Shown: positions 54,997 through 64,000 of the stretch, piece by piece | Layout of the letters: every line of letters begins with the position of its first letter | Numbering within the stretch: position 1 is the stretch's first letter | Origin: Silurus meridionalis | Taxonomy: Eukaryota; Chordata; Actinopteri; Siluriformes; Siluridae | Assembly (NCBI RefSeq): GCF_014805685.1 | Contig: NC_060885.1 | Span: 25,367,632-25,431,631, forward strand | Length of the DNA: 64,000 nt | Direction of reading: 5' to 3' | Notes under the pieces: generated by a model | The model's input: the letters and a program-made list of their open reading frames with translations, nothing else | Told to the model about the DNA's origin: nothing | Databases searched by the model: none | Position numbers and translations under genes: made by a program

Positions 54997-57900
54997 GGAG
55001 GGAGTTTGTAAATGGAAAAATAGGGAAATTATAAAATACCGCGACCTGCGGCACGGCAAGAAGCTGAAAAAAAACCCCGGAAGATCCAAAACCGAACCCG
55101 AAACCAAAAACGACAGAAAAGTCTCAAACGTGAACGGCCGAAGGGGGCGTGGCAGGTGCTTTCTCTGAAGCTCACGGTTTCAACTCCTTACCGAGCGCGC
55201 GCCGCTCCTGACCGAGAGAGCCGTGCTCCTTTACCCTGCTCGCCCGCTCGGTAAGGAGCACGGCTCTCGGTAAGGAGTTGAAGCCGGGAGCGCCGCGCTC
55301 CCCTTCATCGCATAACATTTAACAAAAAAATGCATATGTGCACTTACTAACAGCAGAGATTCACCAGTATACAATACAAACACCTGTAGTATCTGTAAGG
55401 TTTGATTTTTCCACCACTTTCGCGAGTTCTTCTGCGGCTGCACAGTGCCGATCGACATAACTGACGTTAAAATTTCTAATTTTTCCCCCCTTGTGCTCGA
55501 GATATCAGGGTTCGGCGACATAAAAAAAGTCGACATAACCGATAAAAAATGTGTAGAAAAAGCGAGAATTTGGCGGTTCCACTTCAAAAACGTCGACTTA
55601 ATAGGGTTGTCGAGATAACCGAGGGCGAGATAACCGGGTTCCACTGTATAGATTCAGATGTATTCAAATCCTGTGACAATATCCTTCAAGCTTGGACCAT
55701 GAATACGGATGATCCGCTGTGGCGAACCCTAATGGGAGAAGCCGAAAGTAAGTTTGTTTTACATTATTTTTATAAAAGTACAGGCTGGAGTTTTAAGGGC
55801 GGTGTAATAGTGAGGCAATCACATCAGGGCTTAAACATTTCCTCAAGTAACAAGTAATTTTAATGCAAAAATTGATCCACCATATATATAATTATATATG
55901 TCCCGATGCTTTGTTTAGTCCATTTAACTTAAAAAAATAAAAAAGGTACAAGAGTAATTTGGAATAGATTTATATATTTTAATGATTTCTTTATATATTT
56001 GTATTTGCATTTTAAAGTAACAATTAAATGCATTAAATGAGTAGTTTTCACTGATTTTCTTGTATGCATTTTCAGCAACAAAATTTTTTTTTTTATTTAA
56101 AAACAAACAAACAAAAAAAACAATAACTTGTTTATTTTAAGAGACATGTCTTATTTTCTCTTGTATATTTAGTACTGCTACTTAATGATAAAGAAAAACG
56201 ACTTCAGATTACTCGTTTAAACAATGAAATAATCGATAGAATTCACAATTACTCAAATAATCTATAGCTGCAGCCCTACATTATAGATGGGTAAATCGCT
56301 TTTCACAAAGTAGTTAAATAAAAAAAACCCACTTATCAGCAAAAGGTAAAAATAAATAAATAAAAAATAAACCCACAGTATTCTACTTTGGTAGGCTTCA
56401 AAAACAAGTTCCCTATTTTCCATTGGAATATTAAGAACACTTACATTTGCACTTGGTAGCTCTGCCAACGTTTTCTCCCTCAATGTCCAGCTGGAATACG
56501 GAATGGGAACGAGATGATTGATCATTCATTTTTGTTCGAGCAGTAGACCTGTTTTGGTTTGCCAAGATGATCAACTTGTAAACCTGAAATTAAAAGGTCA
56601 ATATAACAGAAATCATTTAACTGTGACCATTTGTATAGTACAAAAATGTGCCATGTTTAGAGCTGGACAATATGACCATAAAATTGACATTATGATATTA
56701 GTGCACTCAGGACACTTAAAAAAAAAAAAATAAGTGAAATCCACACAATGTGCATTTAATAAGGCAATTAGGGTTAGAGCAACTTAAAAAAAAAAAAAAA
56801 AACCTGCTTCGGGGCAGAAACCTGGTACACCAACCAGGCATGGAGTCTCCTGTTATTCCTTTTAAATTATATAAATAAAGTAGGCTTTTTGGTCTTAACA
56901 TTGGCACCTGATATTGCCCAAGATTAACTATTAAACTGAATGTCTAAATAATGTGCACAACATTTTTTTTAACCTTTTGGGTCCATTTTTCATATTATTT
57001 AAAACAATATATTACAGCATACATGTAGTGGGTCAGCAAGGCCAGTTCTTTTGTTTTTCCTATGAAAAGATTTGTGTTGGAAATAAAAAGATGAGACTAT
57101 ATTTCACTTTTCATGTACTGATGTTTACCTCTAGTAAAGAGCATGGCATTTTTTGTGACAGACCACCAAAACATTAGCTAAGCAAAAAGCAAAGCTACTG
57201 ATCAGATGGTTAAGGGTTCAAGCCCAGGTATTGCTAAGCTGCCACTCTATGGATCCTTGAGCAAGGCCCTTAACCCTCCGTGCTCTGTCCGCCCAAGCTT
57301 CTTATGCAAAAAATAAATAAATAAATAAAAATACAAATAAAAAATCCTGTGGGATCAATAAATTATTCTTAAAATAATAAATGAATAATAATAATAATAA
57401 TAAATTGGTTACATATCCATATTTGTAATATATGTGCATTTCTCTATAAATTGGCAGGACATTCTGGTCATTCAGTGAACAATATAAATAAAAAACATCA
57501 TTAAGCTTGTTCTGCAGTGCAGTTTAGACCATGACGCCAGATACACCTTCAAAATATTGAGCTTTTCTTATTTCTTGAGCATTGACATGGATTTTAAAGC
57601 AGCAGGACAGCCACCCAAATTTAGTCCCAACCACAACATTAGCTAAATGATATGGGAGCTTAGCATGCAACTATCATTAAGCTTTTTCCAGAAGCAGCCA
57701 CACGAGGACAATTCATGACATTTCTTAACAGATGAACTGGTATTGAATTGGATCATCCTTTTTAACAACTGCACTATTCATATGCAAAAGCCTTAAAAAA
57801 AAAAAAAAATTGTTTAAACAAATCAGTATAACTGAGCATACCTTAGCAACAAAAAAAAAAACAAACTGATCTAATTTCAGACTCATTTCATCATTCAACT

Positions 57901-60495
57901 CAAATCCACTCTGCATATAGTTAAAAAAATAAATAAATAAATAATAAATAAAAAAACCCCACACATGGCTTGATGTTGAAATACTTTTGGAGGAGACGAT
58001 CAAGTTTGCACAATGCTTACTCACCATGTACACCACCCACCTATACTTACACTATATGGCTAAACATTTCTAACCTGACTATCACACCCATATGAGCAAA
58101 AACTCATGACGTAAAGTAAAGATGTATGGTGAAACATTAGTAGGAAGGAGACAAAGCATGCAAAAAATGTGCCTCTTGGGCAAACTGACATGTTTGAACA
58201 AGTTTTACATTTTTTTTTGTGTGTTGTGATGCACTCCCACAAATCTAATTATTATTATACAAAAAAGTGAATTGCTAGTTTTTAATAGTGGGATTGGATT
58301 ATATTCAAATATTTGTTTCTTAGGCCATTAATCCAATCATGCTAAAATCTCTTGTACGGTTATCCATGTTACTTCACACATTACCATGCATGTACATACT
58401 ATGTCCTGGTCAGCACTACAGTGTCCCAGGGTTGTCTCCCTGTCTCAAGTTTTTTGCATATGTGCACTGTGTTGTTATATTTCTACTTGACTTCACAAAA
58501 TTTTACACCTGTAACTCATTGCTGATTTTTAATCGCTTAATGCTAATATACTGTATTCTTGTTTTTGTGTACTTTGCAAGTTAGTGAGAACTAGCTGCAT
58601 GTGAAGCTCTTTTCTAAAGATGCTGGGACACTATTTTCCCTTTTTTCTTTCTATATTTTTTGGCCTTAAAACAAGTGATGCAGACCAAAGACATGAAAAA
58701 TTAACAGGTAGTACAAATGGCCCAATGGTGACAGGAGAATACAAGTATTATTTTTTAAATCATCTTAAAGTCCAATGAACAACAATCACAGAAAAAAGCT
58801 CCAAGAGCCTTTTAGCTCCACATGTTTAGTTAGTTTTATAATGTTTTGGCTCCTCTTCACAGATTTAGTGTAAACACAGCAACCAAGGGTCAATACATGG
58901 GCACCTTTTTATTTTTTGTAGTGGCAAAAACTAGCCACTGGAGGCTGCTCTTGCTTTTTGCACCTATATTTTATATTTGCATTTGTACATTTTGTATTCT
59001 ATAAGTTGATACTATACAGTCAGGTGCATATGTTTTTGCCCCTGAGCACCACACCACGATAGATTTAATTTAATCGCATACAGGTTTAAATAAAAAGGGT
59101 TAGATTGATATTGGAGGAACTATGAAAAAAAAAAGTCCTACTATTTTAGTCCTAATCTGATTGTATAAGTCCTATTCTGATTGTGCATGATTCATGTGGC
59201 ATGCACAATACATGCCCCATGTTAGAGGACCCTAAATGAAAAATGGCTGTGTGTCATAAATGATAATCAGGTCTTAGCACAAATTCATCCAATCTAGGAG
59301 CTAATTTGATAGAGGTACAGGACTGATTTGAAAATCATGGATTTATATGTCCAGTACAGTACAATACATTTTTGTTTGTTTGTCAAATACCAATTAACCA
59401 TTATAGTTACCATATAAAGTATTAAAGATAAACAAAATACAAGTGATAGATTTAAATATATTGCAAATACCTCATCCTCAGTGGTGACCCTCTGGTAATT
59501 CAGATTGGTGACTGTGACTTCATTATTTGTGGTCTTTTTGATTTCATGCTCTGGCCGCTTGTTAGGTTTCCCCACATAAAGCAGGTCCCGCAGAGTTTCA
59601 TTGTAAATTTCAACAAAGCTGGCTGTAAATGTGTACTGCAGTAAAACAAAAGTAATACAATACCACAACATTGGTTTCAATAGCACATTTTTATCCAGGT
59701 ATAATTTTGGTATTTCAATAGATCTTGCATTTCAATGTGTGCAATTAATCATCCATTTATAAAAACAGTAATTCAGTATGAATACTTTACCTGCCATCCT
59801 TGCTCTCGAAGCAAGCTGGCAGACTCGAAAATCTGCTGAACAGCTCGTGGAATGACTCCCCGCATGTCCTCCATGTCACCACCTTCCATTGTAAATGTTT
59901 TACCACTACCAGTCTGGCCATATGCAAAGCAGCAGACATTGTAGCCATCAAGAGCTGACTGCACCAAGAGAGAGATCTCCTCGAACACCTCACTCTGAGT
60001 GCTGCGAGGCCCAAACACGCAATCAAAACTGAAGATGTAATTTTTCTGAGTTTCTGCAGCACGTCCCACATGTGACTAAAAGTAAGAGACAGAGATGTAC
60101 ATTAGTTTCCCTACATCACAGGCTCCCAATCGTAGTCCTGGAATGTCATAAGTGCTGCACATTTCAGTATGTTCCCAACTAAAATAATCAGCCAACGACC
60201 TGATTATCTAAAGACAGACTAATAAGCTAAGATAAAAGATGGTATGCTAGAGAAGAGAAAACACGAAGTGCAGGACAGATGGACAATTCATGGGTAATGA
60301 AGCTGCCTTTCACACAGACTGATACAATTTAAAATAAAATATTTGCAATTCAACTCTCATTATTACCAGCCTTACCTCTTCTGTTTTTGCAAGAGTTATA
60401 GCCTTGTTGTCATTAACAGGGAGTTGAATGTGGGGAATGGTTGCCTCCATGTTAGAAAGGAGAGGACGTACCCTGCAATATACTCTGATGTTTCC
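52537..60495 (-). CDS. kifc1: kinesin-14 motor protein KIFC1, C-terminal motor (partial)
   Basis: Minus-end-directed kinesin that cross-links spindle microtubules and clusters centrosomes. Eight exons: 60495-60376 ([13 protein letters not shown], neck-motor junction), 60075-59791 (P-loop GQTGSGKT, then [13 protein letters not shown]), 59635-59471 ([13 protein letters not shown]), 56583-56445 (switch [10 protein letters not shown]), 53865-53726 (switch [19 protein letters not shown]), 53630-53557 ([13 protein letters not shown]), 52766-52691 (MFVNISPEE...LNSLRFASK) and 52581-52537 ([11 protein letters not shown], stop at 52539-52537). All introns are GT-AG with consistent phases, giving 347 codons, a complete motor domain. 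The coiled-coil stalk and N-terminal tail lie upstream, beyond 60495; I could not find them in the window. ATP-binding motifs are intact, so it looks functional. Confidence 0.95.
54187..54260. repeat. perfect intronic hairpin, 19-bp stem
   Basis: GGTGACTTGGTCGATTAAA (54187-54205) is the exact inverted complement of 54242-54260, with a 36-nt loop, inside a kifc1 intron. It could be a microRNA-like fold or a tiny fold-back transposon; the sequence alone does not decide. Confidence 0.7.
54366..55646. mobile_element. pogo/Tigger-like non-autonomous element 3, in kifc1 intron
   Basis: CAGTGGAACCCGGTTATGTC at 54366 and the inverted GATAACCGGGTTCCACTG to 55646, with TA on each side (54364-54365, 55647-55648). 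The ends and parts of the interior match element 1 (4484-5340) in reverse orientation. It contains a poly(A) run (54732-54763), a GA repeat (about 54938-54998) and a GC-rich nested palindrome at 55181-55280. Confidence 0.82.
55650..56440. other. kifc1 intron, no further feature recognised
   Basis: AT-rich intronic sequence downstream of element 3; no exon or transposon end seen. Confidence 0.4.
57164..57365 (+). repeat. tRNA-derived SINE in kifc1 intron
   Basis: A B-box-like GGTTCAAGCCC lies at 57215-57225 behind GATCAGATGGTTAAG, as in tRNA-derived SINEs. It is followed by GCTGCCACTCTATGGATCC and GAGCAAGGCCCTTAACCCT, strings recurrent in fish SINEs, and an AAATAAATAAA tail. The A box is poorly preserved. 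Confidence 0.65.
57370..59470. other. kifc1 intron, no gene recognised
   Basis: Long AT-rich intron. TACAGTCAGGTGCATATG near 59016 resembles a Tc1-like MITE end, but its partner was not found. Confidence 0.4.
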
Positions 60496-61089
60496 CTGAG
60501 AAACAGAACAGATAAAAGAGGGAAAAAGAAAGGACATTTATATGCATTTTGTTTATTAGGCAGACATTTGGAATGATCAATAGGTTTAAATCCACTTTTA
60601 TTAGCTTGAATCCTAGGGTTTAGTCTAACACCACACCCATTTTAGTTGAAAAACACGTTTTACATTTCAACATTTTCTGTAGCACATACTGTAGACAATT
60701 CACAATTCAAATAAGGTTTTAAATCATTTTGAATAAATATAATGAAGTGACAAATTTGTCTTTTTTTTTTTTTTACTCAATCTTTTAAACAAGATGTACA
60801 AGATTTATAAAAACAGTATTTCAGTGCGAATACAAACAGGCCTTACACCCCAGTAACGCATACCTATAATATAATGACATTCCATACTCGGTGAAATTTA
60901 GGCTTGGGTATTATGGAAAAACACAATAAGAGTTAAATTTTTGAAATGATCATACATTCTTTGTAACGTGAAGCTAAATTTACATTGAAAAAAATAATTC
61001 TGCAGTCACTCCCAGTAACTTTCAGTTATTGGAATTGGCCATTTCATCAACACCAATCTGAACAAGTCAGTTTTTCAAAATTTCTAACC

Positions 61090-62330
61090 TACCACAGTTA
61101 ACCACAATCCATAATGACATTCTTGAAGCCTTGGATGGTAAAAGCTCTGTGGTTTTGGTGCTACTGGACCTTACCGCTGCATTTGACACCGTGGATCATG
61201 CCATCCTCATCTCTCGTCTTCAACATGTTGGTCTGCAGGGTGCAGTACTAAATTGGTTCTCGTCATACCTCACTAACAGAACTTTTTCAGTAATGCTGGA
61301 TGATCATTCTTCCTCGTTTGCTTCTCGGTCATCTGGTGTGCCTCAAGGATCTATTCTTGGTCCTATTCTGTTCTCACTCTATATGCTGCCACTTAGTCAA
61401 CTCATCTCCAATCACAACGTTCAATTTAATTTCTATGCTGACGACCTCCAGATCTATCTTCCTGTGATTCAGAGTAATCGTTCTGCTTTGGACCCTCTCC
61501 ATAATTGCCTTCAGGATATTAAACAGTGGCTTTCCCAGAACTTCCTTCATCTGAATGAAGAAAAGACTGAGTACATCCTGTTTAGCTCTGACCCACCCAG
61601 CAGTTCTCCGAGTTGTGTCCTCCAACACCCCAGTTTGCACCTACCGTGCGTAAATTGGGTGTTATTTTTGACCAAAGTATGCACATCGATAAGCAGATCA
61701 GTACAGTAGTGAAGGCCGAACTTTTACCAGCTAAGACTACTCAGCAAGGTCAAATCATTCTTGTCCCAAGCTAACCTTGAAAAAGCTATACATGCCTTTA
61801 TCAGCTCAAGGATTGACTATTGTAATGCCCTTTACACTGGACTTAAACAAAAATGGTACAAAAGGCGGCAGCACGTCTTCTCACCAACACCTCCAAACGC
61901 TCACACATCACCCCTGTCCTCCGCTTGCTTCATTGGCTTCCTCCGGTGCGGTTTAGGGTGGAGTATAAGGTCCTGCTGTTTGTGTTCAAGGCAATCAATG
62001 GTCTGGCCCCGCCGTACCTCGCCGATTTATTAAAAGGTCTACCAACCAGCCAGAACTCTCCGCTCCGCTGGACATACCTCTCTGGTCACTCCTAAATGCA
62101 ACTATAAAAAGTTTGGAGGCCAGTCATTTGCTGTCCAAAGCTGTGGAACGCACTTCCAGCACACATATGATGCATCACTGTGCTGAGTATTTTTAAATCG
62201 CAGTTAAAATCTCTTTTATTCAGAATTTTTATTCAATTTTTTTATCGTCTATTTTTTGCTTTACTGGAAAGCACCTTGTGCTCCTTTTGGTGGTTGTAAT
62301 GCGCTTTATAAATAACATTTGATTGATTAA
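61090..62330 (+). mobile_element. 5'-truncated L2/CR1-type LINE
   Basis: Begins inside the reverse transcriptase and runs to a typical L2-type 3' end, GCGCTTTATAAATAACATTTGATTGATT at about 62300-62330 (described in two parts: GCGCTTTATAAATAA, then TTGATTGATT). It lies upstream of the visible kifc1 exons on the opposite strand. The 5' truncation is the usual outcome of LINE insertion. Confidence 0.9.
61131..62095 (+). pseudogene. L2/CR1-type reverse transcriptase pseudogene
   Basis: Frame 61131-61709 carries reverse-transcriptase blocks in order: VLLDLTAAFDTVDHAIL, WFSSYLTNRTFSV, GVPQGSILGPILFSLYM, the catalytic FYADDLQIYLP, and LHLNEEKTEYILF. Frameshifts near 61650 and 61800 follow. A last piece (61853-62095) has VQKAAARLLTNTSKRSHITP and LHWLPPVRFR, the conserved tail of these LINEs. 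The endonuclease domain is missing by truncation. The active-site YADD is intact, but the gene is broken. Confidence 0.9.
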
Positions 62331-62339
62331 GCATTGCAA

Positions 62340-63660
62340 TTTGCAGCTTATCCCATTGTTCCTAGATCTGCTAATTGTGTGCTTCCAAGGTTAGTGCTGC
62401 ATTTTTTTAAGCACCTTTTAAAAACCAGTCAGTTAATAATTCTGTAACTGAAATCACTGCATGGGCTCGGTAACACCTCCAGAAATCATTGTCTCTAAAC
62501 TGTTTCCCATGTCATTCACAAACGTAGGTTAAATCTCATGTAAAATAAGCCATATGAGAACATGATCCAAACACTGCAGTCTACTCTGGGCAAAAGCTAG
62601 TTTAAAGGGTAACAGGGCAAAAAACTGATCTGTGGTCAGACCAAAAAAAAAAAAAAAAAAAAAATTATATATATATATATATATAAAAATGTCTGACGAG
62701 GAGAGATACCATTTGGCTTGTTATCAGCACTCAGTTTAAAAGCTGCATCTCTGATGATATTGGAGTGCATTAGTGCCAATGTAATGAGCAACTTGCACAT
62801 CTGGAAAGCATCAATGCTTAATGGTATTTACAAGTTTTACAGCAACATGTGCTTTCATTTAAACATCTTTTTTCGGGGAAAGCCATGCATATTTCAAAAA
62901 GACATTGATAAACTGCATCTATTACAAGAGCATGGTTTCATAAAGAGTCAAGGTGCTGAACCTGTCTGCCTGCAGTCCACACCTTTCACAAACTGAAAAC
63001 ATCATGCAATGAAAAATACTGCTACTAATCTTATAATACCAAATATGATCAATGTCTTAAGTGTCTTTCCATCTAACCTGCAAGTAAAAAATTAATTTCA
63101 TTAGCAGTATTTTAGGAAGAAATGTCCACAGTATCTGAGCAAATTAATATGATACAAGCTAGACCAACATATTCAGAGCTCATATATAAGCTAGAAATGG
63201 TGTGAGGCGGGCTGATTCAACAATGAGCAATATTTTGTGCACAGAATGACATTGTAAGAGGAGTGAAAAATTAAAAGATTCACATTTACTTCACTTTGAG
63301 TGATTTTTTTTTTTTCCATACGGACCTCTGGATGTTGAACATGGCACCGCATAGCAAAGAACTCAATGGCAAAGAGAATTTGAGAAATAGAATTCAACAA
63401 AAGATGGGTTAGGTTAGAAGAGAATTGGTAAGAGCCTGAAACTGAGTTACAGTACAGTGGCCAGGGACATATAGAGGTTTTCCTAGACGAGTTCGACTCG
63501 GAAAAAGCCTCGCAAGGGTCAATCAAAGAAGTTGAGTCCTCTTGCTGTAGGTCAGGTGCAGAAACTGGATTACACAAAAAAAAAAAAAAAAAACCCCACA
63601 CACTAAAGCAATGCTGCCAGCACTCGAGTTGGAAAAAGTAGACTAAACGCTTGTCGGTGC
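62340..63660. other. no gene recognised (possible kifc1 5' intron)
   Basis: Contains short A and TA runs (62641-62685). A minus-strand open frame of 169 codons (63700-63191) includes a plausible-looking peptide but no domain I know and no coiled coil. Confidence 0.4.
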
Positions 63661-63679
63661 TCAGACCATACGCCACACA

Positions 63680-63770
63680 CTGCAACAAGTCGGTTTGCAT
63701 GGCTGTTGTCCCAGAAGGAAGCCTCTTCTAAAGCTGGCTCACAATAAAAGATAGATATATAGACATCTCT
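63680..63770 (+). mobile_element. Tc1-like transposase remnant
   Basis: TTGTCCCAGAAGGAAGCCTC and TTCTAAAGCTGGCTCACAA resemble a short block of a common fish Tc1-like transposase gene. No open frame. Confidence 0.45.
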
Positions 63771-64000
63771 CACCATCTCATTTGTACACATGGGGACTAA
63801 GGGATGACCGACAGCACAAATATTGGCATGGTGCAAAATATCTTTAACCCAGGGCCACTACGACATGGTGCTCTTGTCCCTCGCTTGATATAGCCAAGGG
63901 AGAGAGGCGTTAAAAAAATAAATAAATAAATAAAAATAAAATAAAGCCATGAGAAAAATGTTCACCTTCATCAAGGAGGGAGCCAAGCCAGTAGCAACTA

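Noticed and set aside
57164..57365. A genuine tRNA gene
   Set aside because: The B-box is present but no cloverleaf or good A box; the flanking sequence is that of a SINE.
63191..63700. 169-codon minus-strand frame
   Set aside because: Looks coding in places but has no recognised domain, no coiled coil as expected for the kifc1 stalk, a homopolymer inside, and overlaps a Tc1 remnant at its upstream end.
63966..64000. Possible upstream kifc1 exon (VATGLAPSLMK followed by GTGAAC)
   Set aside because: Only 35 nt are visible at the window edge and the donor is weak; phase with the next exon cannot be tested.

Overview
This is a stretch of vertebrate nuclear DNA, almost certainly from a teleost fish and plausibly an otophysan such as a catfish. 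I infer this from three spliced host genes with vertebrate exon structure, from fish-type Tc1, hAT, pogo/Tigger, RTE and L2 transposons, and from an L2-like 3' end that is common in otophysan genomes. No bacterial, plasmid or CRISPR features are present. The left 37 kb is almost entirely layered transposons. The right 27 kb carries three minus-strand genes with transposons in their introns.

Left part, 1-11.9 kb: two Tc1-like elements (about 0.5-2.0 kb with a dead transposase, and 6.1-7.7 kb, nearly intact), two TA-flanked pogo/Tigger-like non-autonomous elements (4.5-5.3 and 10.7-11.5 kb), pieces of an L2-type LINE split by the second Tc1 insertion, and a truncated hAT element with a BED zinc finger.

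Middle part, 11.9-37 kb: this is the most unusual region. Two almost identical 6.96 kb endogenous retroviruses lie in opposite orientation (11954-18909 on plus, 27886-34845 on minus), about 9 kb apart. Each has full LTRs of about 1.57 kb, a perfect but different 4-bp target duplication (ATCC and AATG), a primer site matching tRNA-Trp, an integrase remnant and an env gene with a spliced leader exon. Gag, protease and reverse transcriptase are missing from both at the same place, so both probably descend from an already deleted element that was moved by proteins supplied by another element. Between them lies a full-length but frameshifted RTE-type LINE with a perfect 17-bp target duplication, a solo LTR of another family, and several dispersed repeats. 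The second provirus sits inside an older pogo/Tigger-like transposon.

Right part, 37-64 kb, all on the minus strand: c1d (exons 37896-41389, complete, 143 aa), a divergent cofilin/ADF gene (exons 45321-48829, complete, 164 aa, with two perfect CArG boxes upstream), and the C-terminal motor of kifc1 (eight exons, 52537-60495; upstream exons lie outside the window or were not recognised). Splice phases agree across every junction in all three genes. Their introns hold Tc1 remnants, a hAT element with a perfect 8-bp target duplication, a Tc1-like MITE, a third Tigger-like element, a tRNA-derived SINE and an L2-type LINE.

Many differences between the four ERV LTRs are homopolymer-length changes, so some frameshifts may be sequencing or assembly errors rather than biology.
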